A DNA stretch of 58,015 nt from assembly GCF_007830235.1 (NCBI RefSeq), contig NZ_VLKI01000023.1, forward strand, positions 17,223 to 75,237. The letters run 5' to 3'. The stretch is from Cytobacillus oceanisediminis. GTDB lineage: Bacteria > Bacillota > Bacilli > Bacillales > Cytobacillaceae. The notes beneath the pieces are model-generated. The model was given only the letters and a program-made list of their open reading frames with translations. It searched no databases and had not been told where the DNA came from. A program made the translations under genes and the position numbers. This document shows positions 7,797-17,275 of this stretch, piece by piece. Each line of letters begins with the position of its first letter. The stretch's first letter is position 1.

Positions 7797-8488
7797 TATT
7801 CAATATTGCAAATGTCGACGGGACAATCTTCACAGTCAATTTCCATTTTCAAATAATCAAGGTCAAGAATCGTAATGATACCTTTATTAATAGAAATAGC
7901 TCCTGTTTTCCGCAATTCGCTTAAAAGGCGATTCACGACTTCCCTGGAAGTTCCGCAAAAATTGGCCAGCTCCTGATTCGTAAGCGCCACATCTATTAAA
8001 ATTCCTTCTCGGGATCTAGCCCCATAGCTATTGGAAAGGCGAATCAAAGTCGAATACAGGGCACCTTTTTTTCCGTGCAGGATCAAATCCCTGAATTTAG
8101 TCTGGGTTTTCCGATGCTGCAGGCTCATCCACTTCATTAGCTCCAAGGCTAGCTTGTTATCCTTGCTTAACTGATCCTCAAGTGCATCTTTGTATATAAC
8201 GGCTGCCTCCCCGCTTTCAGTTACTTTAGCATTTAACATATATTTTGGCGAGGAAGAAAACAAAGATAATTCGCCAACCAAATCTCCATCCGTACACATA
8301 CGGACTGTCAATTCACGGCCATCCGGAATAATTTTGCCTACCTGTACTTTCCCGCTCAGAACGATATATAGCTCCTTGGCCGCTGAGCCTTCCTGAAACA
8401 AGAAACTGCCTTTTTCCATTTTTACTTTATGGTGAACGGCCAGCAATAATTCTTTTAGCTCTGCTGATATCCCTGTCATTGGCTGCAT
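7796..8488 (-). CDS. fnr: Fnr family oxygen-sensing regulator, copy 2
   Basis: A 230-residue Fnr paralogue with the same architecture as the protein at 1521-2222: sensor barrel, dimer helix, HTH (NQELANFCGTSREVVNR), and C-terminal C219-x2-C222-x4-C227. D134 in KFRDLIL matches the fourth cluster ligand of B. subtilis Fnr. Both proteins share FQEG..A.ELYI.LSGK and LTLFSSSPKY-like blocks. They differ in the recognition helix (REVVNRLLSEL here, RESTNRILSEL in copy 1), so target preferences may differ. The AAAAGGTGG-type ribosome site is weaker than in copy 1. A TTTTCCC-N11-GGGAAAA inverted repeat lies just upstream. Confidence 0.9.
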   Translation of the reverse strand: MQPMTGISAELKELLLAVHHKVKMEKGSFLFQEGSAAKELYIVLSGKVQVGKIIPDGRELTVRMCTDGDLVGELSLFSSSPKYMLNAKVTESGEAAVIYKDALEDQLSKDNKLALELMKWMSLQHRKTQTKFRDLILHGKKGALYSTLIRLSNSYGARSREGILIDVALTNQELANFCGTSREVVNRLLSELRKTGAISINKGIITILDLDYLKMEIDCEDCPVDICNIE

Positions 8489-8503
8489 GCTAAAACCACC
8501 TTT

Positions 8504-8528
8504 TCCCTAAATCATGTCCGTGGGAAAA
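8504..8528. promoter_or_regulatory. Inverted repeat upstream of fnr copy 2
   Basis: TTTTCCC (8504-8510) and GGGAAAA (8522-8528) are separated by 11 nt, directly upstream of the fnr start on the minus strand and partly over its ribosome site. It could be an operator or a leader hairpin; no factor can be named. Confidence 0.3.
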
Positions 8529-8665
8529 CGAACCTAGTCCAGATAAGTAAACAAAATTATCGAACTTACTTTTGATTTAAAGGGAAAAATGCAGTGCCGT
8601 CAACCTTTTCACCATTAAAAATGAAATCCGTATTTTAGGAATGTTTAAAACTTCGGGAAAATAGG

Positions 8666-8694
8666 TTGCAATTTTTTACTGCAGTTTCTATAAT
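8666..8694 (+). promoter_or_regulatory. Arginine operon promoter
   Basis: TTGCAA (8666-8671), 17-nt spacer and a perfect TATAAT (8689-8694) predict a start near 8701. The following AT-rich stretch 8704-8745 contains TGTATA and TATACA in inverted orientation and other imperfect symmetry, a plausible ArgR/AhrC operator region, but no match good enough to call. Confidence 0.7.
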
Positions 8695-8765
8695 AAGAGA
8701 AACATAAACTTATAAATATGTATAACATTGATTAAATATACAAAATAGCAAGGAAGGGAGCAGTT

Positions 8766-9797
8766 ATGAACGTTTCAATTATCGGAACAACCGGATATGG
8801 AGGTGCGGAATTGCTTCGCATCCTGCAGCACCATCCTGAATTTAACATTAAATCAATCCATTCAACGAAGGAAGATCTCCCCATCTGGAATGAATATCCG
8901 CATTTATATGGAATCATGGACAAAGCTTTACAAAAAATTGATCCCGATCAGATTGCAGAGCAATCAGAAATTGTCTTTCTGGCTACACCATCTGGGATAT
9001 CAGGCAAACTGGCAGAAGCATTCTCGGGGAAGAGCATTAAGGTAATTGACCTTTCAGGTGACCTAAGAATTCCTGCAGATGAATATCTTGAGTGGTATAA
9101 ACACGAGCCTGCTAACGAAAGCCTTGTTGAAAAAGCTGTATATGGGCTTTCAGAATGGCATCATGAGGAAATAGCTGCGGCTGAATTAATTTCCAATCCC
9201 GGCTGTTACCCAACATCGACACTGTTAAGTCTGGCCCCGATTGTAAAAGAAAACTTGATAGACCCAACAGGTATTATCGTGGATGCCAAATCCGGGGTAT
9301 CTGGGGCAGGAAGATCACTTTCAAGAACTACAAGCTATGCGGAAGCAAATGAAAATTTGCGTGTGTATAAGGTAAACCAGCATCAGCATACACCGGAAAT
9401 CGAACAACAGCTCATGAATTGGAATGCCGGAATTAAACCCATTACCTTCACGACCCATCTCCTCCCGATTACAAGAGGAATCATGACAACTAGCTATGTA
9501 CAATTAACAAAAGAATATACTACTTCACAGATTCTTGAGCTATTCCAGTCAGTCTATGAGAAACATCCATTCATACGCATACGGCCGGAAAATACTTTTC
9601 CTTCTGTAAAAGAAGTGGCAGGCTCCAATTATTGTGATATAGGAGTACATGCCGATTCCCGGACAGGAAGGCTGACAGTAGTTTCAGTGATTGATAATTT
9701 AATGAAGGGGGCAGCAGGGCAGGCTGTCCAAAATGCCAATATTATGAGCGGGCTGGATGAAGCAGCAGGCCTTGGTTTTGTACCGCTCTATCCATAA
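8766..9797 (+). CDS. argC: N-acetyl-gamma-glutamyl-phosphate reductase
   Basis: ArgC reduces N-acetylglutamyl phosphate with NADPH, the third step to ornithine. The 343-residue protein has the N-terminal dinucleotide motif GTTGYGGAELLR and the catalytic Cys in SNPGCYPT. HQHTPEI and the C-terminal GSNYCDIG are typical of the family. A GGAAGGGAG site precedes the ATG. It is the first gene of a seven-gene operon in the B. subtilis order. Confidence 0.97.
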   Translation: MNVSIIGTTGYGGAELLRILQHHPEFNIKSIHSTKEDLPIWNEYPHLYGIMDKALQKIDPDQIAEQSEIVFLATPSGISGKLAEAFSGKSIKVIDLSGDLRIPADEYLEWYKHEPANESLVEKAVYGLSEWHHEEIAAAELISNPGCYPTSTLLSLAPIVKENLIDPTGIIVDAKSGVSGAGRSLSRTTSYAEANENLRVYKVNQHQHTPEIEQQLMNWNAGIKPITFTTHLLPITRGIMTTSYVQLTKEYTTSQILELFQSVYEKHPFIRIRPENTFPSVKEVAGSNYCDIGVHADSRTGRLTVVSVIDNLMKGAAGQAVQNANIMSGLDEAAGLGFVPLYP

Positions 9798-9810
9798 GGA
9801 GGAATAGCAA

Positions 9811-11043
9811 ATGCCAACATTATCACAAACTGCAGAAGTAACAGAACTATCCTCAGGAAGCATAATTACACCAAAGGGTTTTGCTGCTGCTGGCGTCCAT
9901 GCAGGACTTCGATATTCAAAAAAAGATTTGGGGATTATTTTAAGTGAAACTCCGGCACATTGTGCGGCCGTTTATACAACAAGCCATTTTCAGGCTGCCC
10001 CGCTAAAAGTGACACAGGAAAGCATTGCATCGGAAGGGCTTATCCAGGCAGTCATCGTTAACAGTGCATGCGCCAATGCCTGTACAGGGGAGCAAGGGCT
10101 AAAGGATGCCTATCAAATGAGAAAATCTGCTGCAGATAAGTTCAATTTAGTGGAGCAGCATGTAGCCGTTGCCTCAACAGGTGTTATTGGTGAGTATATG
10201 CAAATGGATAAAATTGAAGCTGGCATTCAGACACTGCAACCTGGCAGCGAAACGGTTCACTCAGAGGATTTTCAAACAGCGATTTTAACGACTGATTTAG
10301 TGATGAAAAAGTGCTGCTATACGGCAGTCATCGATGGAAAAATGGTCACAATGGGCGGTTCGGCAAAAGGTTCAGGGATGATACACCCGAATATGGCGAC
10401 CATGCTGGCATTTATTACGACAGATGCAAACATAGACAGCAGTCATTTGCAGACAGCTTTAAAGCAGGTTACTGACCGGACGTTCAATCAGATTACTGTT
10501 GATGGAGATACATCAACCAATGATATGGTTCTAGTAATGGCCAATGGAAAAAGCGATACAGATAAGCTTTCCCCGGATCATCCTGATTGGGAGGTATTCT
10601 TGCAGATGCTTGCAAAAACAAGTGAGAGCCTTGCCAAGCAGATCGCAAAGGATGGAGAAGGAGCGACAAAGTTAATTGAGGTTAAGGTTACCGGGACAGA
10701 GACAGACGAAGACGCTAGAAAGGTTGCGAAGCAGATTGTCGGCTCGAACCTTGTCAAAACGGCTATTTATGGAGCGGATGCTAACTGGGGCAGGATTATA
10801 GGCGCTATCGGGCAGAGCCAGGCAAACATTAATCCTTTTTCCGTTGATATCGCTATCGGGCCTATCATAATGCTAAAAGATAGTGAACCTCAGGCATTTT
10901 CAGAGGAAGAAGCAAAACAATACTTAACAAATCCTACAGTGAAAATTTCGGTTGACCTCCATCATGGAGAAGGAAAAGGAAAGGCATGGGGCTGCGATTT
11001 ATCCTATGATTATGTCAAAATTAATGCAAGCTATCGTACTTAG
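9811..11043 (+). CDS. argJ: Bifunctional ornithine acetyltransferase / N-acetylglutamate synthase ArgJ
   Basis: ArgJ moves the acetyl group from N-acetylornithine to glutamate, making the cyclic acetylation pathway. The precursor cleaves itself at the Ala-Thr bond in HPNMATML; the Thr becomes the nucleophile of the beta chain. The 410-residue length and GADANWGRI block are typical. Its presence explains why neither argA nor argE is needed in the operon. It sits 13 nt after argC with AAGGAGG before the ATG. Confidence 0.97.
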   Translation: MPTLSQTAEVTELSSGSIITPKGFAAAGVHAGLRYSKKDLGIILSETPAHCAAVYTTSHFQAAPLKVTQESIASEGLIQAVIVNSACANACTGEQGLKDAYQMRKSAADKFNLVEQHVAVASTGVIGEYMQMDKIEAGIQTLQPGSETVHSEDFQTAILTTDLVMKKCCYTAVIDGKMVTMGGSAKGSGMIHPNMATMLAFITTDANIDSSHLQTALKQVTDRTFNQITVDGDTSTNDMVLVMANGKSDTDKLSPDHPDWEVFLQMLAKTSESLAKQIAKDGEGATKLIEVKVTGTETDEDARKVAKQIVGSNLVKTAIYGADANWGRIIGAIGQSQANINPFSVDIAIGPIIMLKDSEPQAFSEEEAKQYLTNPTVKISVDLHHGEGKGKAWGCDLSYDYVKINASYRT

Positions 11044-11054
11044 GAGGTTGCAAA

Positions 11055-11828
11055 TTGAAGAGTATAGTCATTAAGTGCGGTGGAAGTGTTATGGAAGAAT
11101 TGGATGATTCATTTTTTAAGAGTCTGGCAGATTTGAAGAATCGGGGATATCAGCTTGTTTTTGTCCATGGAGGCGGTCCTGCCATCAACAAAATGCTAGA
11201 GCTCTATCAAGTACCCCATGAATTTGAGAATGGCCTAAGAAAAACGACTCCAGAAGTGATGGAAGTTGCAGAAATGGTATTGGCTGGCCAGTCAAACCGC
11301 AAGCTTACCGCCATGCTCGAAAAGCACGGTTTCGAAGCATTCGGAGTAAATGGAAGCGACGCGGGATTATTTAAGGGGGAGTTTCTGGATCAGGAGAAGC
11401 TGGGATTGGTTGGTGAAATTACGAGTGTTAATCAGCCCGTTCTTGAAATGTTCCTTAGTGAAGGTTTGGTGCCTGTAATAACACCTATTGCAGCAGGTGA
11501 GAACGGAACAAAGCTGAATATAAATGCCGACTATGCAGCGGCCGCAGTTGCCAGCGCAATTGATGCTGAACACTGTATCTTTGTAACAGATGTAAAGGGA
11601 ATCTTCATTGACGGCAAGCTTTCTCCTCATTTGGATACAGAAGAAATTGAACAGCATATAAAAGATGAAAAAATAACAGGCGGGATGATTCCAAAGGTAA
11701 CTTCGGCAATGAAGGCGATCAGCAAAGGATTAAATAGTGTAATGATCGTATCAGGCAAGGATAAGTTTTATGAAAATGGCAGTTGGGTCGGTACGAATGT
11801 TTCTGCCAAAATGGAGGTTTTCAAATGA
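11055..11828 (+). CDS. argB: Acetylglutamate kinase
   Basis: ArgB phosphorylates N-acetylglutamate. The 257-residue amino-acid kinase fold shows the phosphate-binding IKCGGS at the N-terminus, VHGGGPAI near 36-43 and the FVTDVKGI block near 175-182. Translation starts at TTG 11055, supported by AGGAGG at 11042-11047 with a 7-nt spacer. Its stop overlaps the argD start (ATGA), which points to translational coupling. Confidence 0.96.
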   Translation: MKSIVIKCGGSVMEELDDSFFKSLADLKNRGYQLVFVHGGGPAINKMLELYQVPHEFENGLRKTTPEVMEVAEMVLAGQSNRKLTAMLEKHGFEAFGVNGSDAGLFKGEFLDQEKLGLVGEITSVNQPVLEMFLSEGLVPVITPIAAGENGTKLNINADYAAAAVASAIDAEHCIFVTDVKGIFIDGKLSPHLDTEEIEQHIKDEKITGGMIPKVTSAMKAISKGLNSVMIVSGKDKFYENGSWVGTNVSAKMEVFK

Positions 11829-12982
11829 GTTATCTATTCCCGACATATAGCCGGTGGGAAGTGGAGCCGGAATCAGCAGAAGGAAGTATTTTAATCGATA
11901 AAGACGGAAAACGCTATTTGGATTTCACCTCGGGCATTGGGGTTTGTAATTTAGGGCATCGTCCACCTGCAGTACAAGAAGCAATCAGCACCCAGTTGAA
12001 TAAATTTTGGCATGTTTCCAATTTGTTTATACAGGAGCAGCAGGAAATCGCAGCAAAACATCTCTCGCAAGCAGCTGGCATGGATCTTGTTTTCTTTGCC
12101 AATAGTGGAGCAGAAGCAAATGAAGCTGCAATCAAGCTTGCAAGAAAAGCAACGGGGCGCCAGAAAATTATAACATTCCATCAGTCCTTCCATGGCAGAA
12201 CCTTTGCAACCATGGCTGCTACAGGCCAGGAAAAAATAAAAGAAGGATACGGCTCCATGCTTGAAACATTTAAGTATATTCCTTTTAATGATTTTAGCGC
12301 TTTAAAGGGCGAGATGGATGAAAAAACAGCGGCTGTAATGCTTGAAATTGTCCAGGGGGAAGGAGGCATTCATATAGGGACACAGGAGTTCCTTAAGAAA
12401 ACCGAGCAGTTATGCAAAGAATACGGGGCACTGCTAATTATTGATGAAATTCAGACTGGGATTGGCAGAACAGGAAAGGCTTTTGCATTTCAGCATTTTA
12501 ATCTTGATCCGGATATCGTAACATCTGCCAAAGGGCTGGGAAGCGGATTGCCAATCGGTGCAGTGATCGGGAAGAAAAAATTAGAAAAAACTTTCGGACC
12601 AGGCAGCCATGGCTCAACATTCGGAGGAAATCCGATTAGCATTTCAGCGGCAATAGCCACAATGGAGACAATTTTTCAGGAAGAATTCTTAAAGGATGTG
12701 CAGGAAAAGAGCGTTTATCTGTCTAATAAATTGACTGAACTGCTTGAACCGATTCCAGCAGTGAAGGAAATACGCCAGCTTGGAATGATGATTGGCATTG
12801 AAACAGATGTAAATCTTCCATCCTTGTTAAAGGAATTAAGGGAAAAGGGTTTGCTGGCCTTGCCGGCAGGGGAAAATGTATTGCGCATGCTGCCTCCGCT
12901 GACTGCAACAGCAACAGAAATAAATGAAGCGGCCGAAACTCTTAAATCCACACTATTGGAATACTCTAAATCAGCTGTGTAG
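11825..12982 (+). CDS. argD: Acetylornithine aminotransferase
   Basis: ArgD is a class III PLP aminotransferase making N-acetylornithine from the semialdehyde. The 385 residues include FANSGAEANEAAIKLAR (substrate/PLP loop), FHGRTFA, LIIDEIQTGIGRTG (PLP-binding Asp) and the Schiff-base Lys in TSAKGLGSG. Start ATG 11825 overlaps the argB stop and follows GGAGG at 11814-11818; an upstream in-frame start would lie wholly inside argB and is rejected. Confidence 0.97.
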   Translation: MSYLFPTYSRWEVEPESAEGSILIDKDGKRYLDFTSGIGVCNLGHRPPAVQEAISTQLNKFWHVSNLFIQEQQEIAAKHLSQAAGMDLVFFANSGAEANEAAIKLARKATGRQKIITFHQSFHGRTFATMAATGQEKIKEGYGSMLETFKYIPFNDFSALKGEMDEKTAAVMLEIVQGEGGIHIGTQEFLKKTEQLCKEYGALLIIDEIQTGIGRTGKAFAFQHFNLDPDIVTSAKGLGSGLPIGAVIGKKKLEKTFGPGSHGSTFGGNPISISAAIATMETIFQEEFLKDVQEKSVYLSNKLTELLEPIPAVKEIRQLGMMIGIETDVNLPSLLKELREKGLLALPAGENVLRMLPPLTATATEINEAAETLKSTLLEYSKSAV

Positions 12983-13059
12983 GCTGTATTATTTTTCATT
13001 GAAATGCATAAAAATTTATTAATTCATATAAATATACAGATAGCTTCGAGGTGTTGATA

Positions 13060-14142
13060 ATGGAAGGTTACCTTCATTTAAAAAGCGGCCATTCTTATAA
13101 GGGCCAGTGGCTGACAAATCAGCCTAAAAAGGATATTGAGGGAGAAATTGTATTTTTTACAGGGATGACAGGCTACCAGGAAGTTTTGACAGATCCTTCA
13201 TATAAAGACCAAATTATTGTTTTTACGTATCCTTTGATCGGAAATTATGGGATAAATGAATCTGATTTTGAGAGCAAGAAACCTCATGTGGCCGGGGTTA
13301 TTGTATATGAAGGAAGCAAATGCCCTTCCCATTATAAATCAGCCTATACACTGGAGGAATATTTGCAAAAATGGAACATCCCCTTAATGGGGCATATGGA
13401 TACAAGGGCAATCGTAAAGAAAATCCGGTCAGAAGGAAGCATGCCGGCAAAAATGTCCTTAAATGAAAGTGCAGAAGCTGAATCATTTCTTCTCCCAAAG
13501 GATGAAAAGGTTTGTAAAGTATCTTCAGAAGTGATTGAGACCTATGGTGAAGGAAAGAGCCATGTCGTGGTAATTGATTTTGGAGCAAAGAAGTCAATTG
13601 TAGATTCCTTGCTGAAAAGATCCTGCAAGGTTACTTCGGTTCCTTTTAACACAAAAATAGAAGAAATAAAAAAATTAAATCCTGATGGAGTAGTGCTTTC
13701 CAATGGACCAGGAGATCCAAAGGAACTAAAGGGCATATTGCCGGAAGTAAAAAAAATACTGGAGCAGTATCCAACATTGGGTATCTGTCTGGGACATCAG
13801 CTTGCCGCACTGGCTTTTGGCGGGAATACAAAAAAACTGTCATTCGGCCATAGGGGAGCAAATCATCCGGTTGCAGATATGCAAAAAGGCACCGTTTTTA
13901 TGTCCTCACAAAACCATAGCTATGTGGTGGATGATGAAAGCTTAAAAGCAACTGGCTTTAAAACACGATATGTAAATCTGCATGACCAGTCAGTTGAGGG
14001 ACTCATGCATCAGTTACTGCCAATCCAGACCGTTCAGTTCCATCCGGAGGCCCATCCGGGGCCGGCAGACGGGGATTATATTTTTGATGAATTTATGATC
14101 ATGATAAAAGCCGAGAATAGGAGAGTATTTGCTTATGCCTAA
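13060..14142 (+). CDS. carA: Carbamoyl-phosphate synthase small subunit, arginine-specific
   Basis: CarA is the glutaminase that passes ammonia to CarB. The N-terminal domain (about 1-150) has the FTGMTGYQEVLTDPS signature; the class I glutamine amidotransferase domain shows SNGPGDP, the nucleophile Cys in GICLGHQ, and the His-Glu of FHPEAHPGP. It has 360 residues. ATG 13060 is chosen because GAGGTG ends 6 nt before it; the upstream GTG is part of that ribosome site. It lies inside the arg operon, so it serves citrulline formation rather than pyrimidines. Confidence 0.95.
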   Translation: MEGYLHLKSGHSYKGQWLTNQPKKDIEGEIVFFTGMTGYQEVLTDPSYKDQIIVFTYPLIGNYGINESDFESKKPHVAGVIVYEGSKCPSHYKSAYTLEEYLQKWNIPLMGHMDTRAIVKKIRSEGSMPAKMSLNESAEAESFLLPKDEKVCKVSSEVIETYGEGKSHVVVIDFGAKKSIVDSLLKRSCKVTSVPFNTKIEEIKKLNPDGVVLSNGPGDPKELKGILPEVKKILEQYPTLGICLGHQLAALAFGGNTKKLSFGHRGANHPVADMQKGTVFMSSQNHSYVVDDESLKATGFKTRYVNLHDQSVEGLMHQLLPIQTVQFHPEAHPGPADGDYIFDEFMIMIKAENRRVFAYA

Positions 14143-17100
14143 AGACACCAGTATCCAATCCATTTTAGTGATCGGCTCAGGCCCGATTGTTATCGGCCAG
14201 GCAGCAGAATTTGATTATGCAGGCACACAGGCTTGTGCGGCATTAAAAGAAGAAGGCTATAAGGTTATCCTCGTCAATAATAATCCGGCCACTATAATGT
14301 CTGACAAGGCTTTTGCAGATAAAATTTATTTCGAGCCATTGACTGCAGACAGTCTTGAAAAAATTATCCGCAAAGAACGTCCCGATGGGCTGCTTGCCAC
14401 CCTGGGAGGCCAGACCGGGCTTAATCTGGCTTTCCAGCTGAGTGAAACAGGCACGCTGGAGCGTTATGGAGTGAAGCTTTTGGGCAGCAGCATTGAATCA
14501 ATTAAGAAAGGCGAAGACCGTGAAGCTTTTCGAAAATTGATGAAGGAGCTTAATGAACCTGTTCCTGAAAGCATCATTGTCCATGAAATTGAAGAGGCCA
14601 TTCAGTTTGCGCATGAAATAGGATTCCCGATTATTGTCCGCCCTGCCTACACACTTGGGGGAACTGGGGGCGGGATCGCCGAAAACTTTGATGAGTTAAC
14701 ATCCCTGGTTGAAGGCGGCTTAAAAGAAAGTGCGATTAACCAATGCCTGATCGAAAAGAGTATTGCCGGCTTTAAGGAAGTTGAATATGAGGTAATGCGT
14801 GATTCAAAGAATACTTGTATCACCATTTGCAATATGGAGAATATTGATCCTGTCGGAGTCCACACTGGTGATTCAATTGTAGTCGCTCCTTCGCAAACCT
14901 TGACGGATGATGAATATCAAATGCTTAGAACAGCTTCTATTAAAATTATTTCTGAGCTTGGAATTATTGGCGGGTGCAATATTCAATTCGCTCTAGATCC
15001 TAATAGTAAAAATTATTATCTCATTGAAGTAAACCCGAGGGTAAGCCGCTCATCGGCACTCGCTTCCAAAGCAACAGGCTATCCAATTGCCAGAATGGCT
15101 GCAAAGCTGGCGGTCGGGTATACATTATCAGAAATTATCAACCCGGTTACAGGTGACACATTTGCCAGCTTTGAACCTGCTCTCGATTATGTCATTGTAA
15201 AATTCCCCAAATGGGCTTTTGATAAATTCCCGTCTGCAGACCGCAAGCTGGGTACTCAAATGAAGGCAACAGGAGAAGTAATGGGAATTGACCGAAACCT
15301 AGAACGGGCTCTTTTGAAGGCAGTTCATTCGCTTGAGGTAAAAGGCAATGACCTTAAAAATCCGGCATTATCGGCTAAAACAACAGAATCGCTTGAAGCA
15401 TTGCTGAAAAAGCAGACGGATGAAAGATTCTTCATTTTGATGGAATTAATCCGCAGAGGCTATTCTTTAGAGGCATTGCACAGCATCACCAAAATAGATT
15501 ATTTTTACATGAATCTGTTCCAGGGACTTGTGAAACTCGAAAATAAAATCACTTCTTCAACATTGGAGGAAGCAACGAAAGAAGAGCTGCAGCTTTTTAA
15601 GGAAAAAGGGTTCAGTGATAAATATATTGCAATGGAATGGAAAACATCTGAAAAAGCAGTCAGGGACAAACGCAAAGAGTTCGGTGTTTTACCCGCTTAT
15701 AAAATGGTCGATACATGTGCTGCTGAATTTGAAGCACAGTCCAATTATTATTACTCAAGCTATTTTGGAGAAAATGAACAAGCAAAAAGCGATAAAAGGA
15801 AGGTTCTTATTATCGGAAGCGGCCCCATCCGGATTGGCCAGGGCATTGAATTCGATTATTGTTCAGTTCAAGGGGTATTTGCTTTAAAAGATTCGGGCGT
15901 TGAAACCATCATGATCAATAACAACCCTGAAACGGTAAGTACCGATTATACAACTGCTGACAGGCTTTATTTCGAGCCATTAATCCTTGAAGACATATTA
16001 AATGTAATCGAAGCAGAAGGGATAACGGAAGTCATTGTCCAGCTGGGCGGACAGACAGCGCTTAATCTGGCAGCAGAATTGGAAGCCTACGGTCTGACCT
16101 TGCTTGGAACAGACTCGAAAACAATCGATGCATTAGAAGACCGCAAGCTTTTTTATCAGCTTTTAGATGATTTGGAGATTCCGCGTATCAAAGGAGATGT
16201 CGTCTATTCTGAAAAGCAGCTTCATGAAGCTGTTGAAAAAATTGGATTCCCTATTTTAGTACGTCCTTCATATGTAATCGGCGGCAAGGGAATGGAACGG
16301 ATTGGTTCAGCTTCTGAATTAGAAAGCTATTTAACTAAAGGGGATGTGCCTTATCCAATTCTCATTGACCAATTTATGCATGCTTTAGAAGCTGAACTGG
16401 ATTTAGCAGCTGATGGAAACCATATTTGTGTACCGGCAATCATGGAGCATATTGAAAAAACGGGAGTTCATTCGGGAGATAGCATGTCAGTTCTTCCTCC
16501 CCAGAATTTATCAGAGAATGTACAGAAGAAAATGCTCTTATATGCAAAAGCAATTGTCCAAAAGCTTCAATACAAGGGGCTCATGAATATTCAGTATATC
16601 GTTGATGGAGAAGACGTTTATATTCTTGAAGTAAACCCGCGGGCAAGCCGTACTGTTCCTATTATCAGCAAAGTCACAGGGGTTCAGCTGGTACAAATTG
16701 CGACAAAAATATTGCTCGGGAAATATTCATTGTCGAAGGATGAAATACCTGTCACTGAGAACCTTCCATTTATTTGTGTTAAATATCCGGTGTTCTCCAA
16801 TTACGCTTTGAAAGGGTTGGACTCCAAAGTCGGCCCTGAGATGAAATCAACTGGAGAGGGTATTTCCCTGGCGCGAAGCTATGAAGAGGCCATTAGGAAA
16901 TCCTTCCATACAGGATTAAAAAATACCATGAACAGGAAAGTAGTTATAGCCGCAGATTTGAATTCTGATGAGCTTTCCCCTTATCTGGAAAAAGCAAAAG
17001 CCGAGGCTATTTACTTAAAAGAAAATGACAACGTCTGGAATGTTAAGGAAACTCTTGCTTTATATAATCCTAACCAGCAGAAAGAAGATAGAAAAATGAG

Positions 17101-17275
17101 GGAAACGGCAACTAAGAACAGGATTTTAACCTTTACAGAAAAAGAAACCCTTATTGCACTCTTAAAATCAATGGCAGTAGAGGAATGGGATGTCCAATCA
17201 ATCGAGGATTGGCATCAAACAAAAAGCAATAACAATAATTCAGCATCTCCAGAAAAGGAAGTGAGCGTATTATGA
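14135..17275 (+). CDS. carB: Carbamoyl-phosphate synthase large subunit, arginine-specific
   Basis: The 1046-residue chain contains two homologous ATP-grasp halves, the first beginning VIGSGPIVIGQAAEFDYAG and the second (near residue 550) GSGPIRIGQGIEFDYCS. The C-terminal allosteric (MGS-like) domain is divergent and its end (EDWHQTKSNNNN) is low-complexity, as expected for an arginine-pathway enzyme not controlled by UMP/PRPP (inference). It overlaps carA by 8 nt and argF by 4 nt. ATG 14135 is preferred over TTG 14129. Confidence 0.96.
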   Translation: MPKDTSIQSILVIGSGPIVIGQAAEFDYAGTQACAALKEEGYKVILVNNNPATIMSDKAFADKIYFEPLTADSLEKIIRKERPDGLLATLGGQTGLNLAFQLSETGTLERYGVKLLGSSIESIKKGEDREAFRKLMKELNEPVPESIIVHEIEEAIQFAHEIGFPIIVRPAYTLGGTGGGIAENFDELTSLVEGGLKESAINQCLIEKSIAGFKEVEYEVMRDSKNTCITICNMENIDPVGVHTGDSIVVAPSQTLTDDEYQMLRTASIKIISELGIIGGCNIQFALDPNSKNYYLIEVNPRVSRSSALASKATGYPIARMAAKLAVGYTLSEIINPVTGDTFASFEPALDYVIVKFPKWAFDKFPSADRKLGTQMKATGEVMGIDRNLERALLKAVHSLEVKGNDLKNPALSAKTTESLEALLKKQTDERFFILMELIRRGYSLEALHSITKIDYFYMNLFQGLVKLENKITSSTLEEATKEELQLFKEKGFSDKYIAMEWKTSEKAVRDKRKEFGVLPAYKMVDTCAAEFEAQSNYYYSSYFGENEQAKSDKRKVLIIGSGPIRIGQGIEFDYCSVQGVFALKDSGVETIMINNNPETVSTDYTTADRLYFEPLILEDILNVIEAEGITEVIVQLGGQTALNLAAELEAYGLTLLGTDSKTIDALEDRKLFYQLLDDLEIPRIKGDVVYSEKQLHEAVEKIGFPILVRPSYVIGGKGMERIGSASELESYLTKGDVPYPILIDQFMHALEAELDLAADGNHICVPAIMEHIEKTGVHSGDSMSVLPPQNLSENVQKKMLLYAKAIVQKLQYKGLMNIQYIVDGEDVYILEVNPRASRTVPIISKVTGVQLVQIATKILLGKYSLSKDEIPVTENLPFICVKYPVFSNYALKGLDSKVGPEMKSTGEGISLARSYEEAIRKSFHTGLKNTMNRKVVIAADLNSDELSPYLEKAKAEAIYLKENDNVWNVKETLALYNPNQQKEDRKMRETATKNRILTFTEKETLIALLKSMAVEEWDVQSIEDWHQTKSNNNNSASPEKEVSVL

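Noticed and set aside
11783..11824. An upstream start for argD inside argB
   Set aside because: ATG 11825 has a GGAGG site and overlaps the argB stop; the extension matches no ArgD N-terminus.
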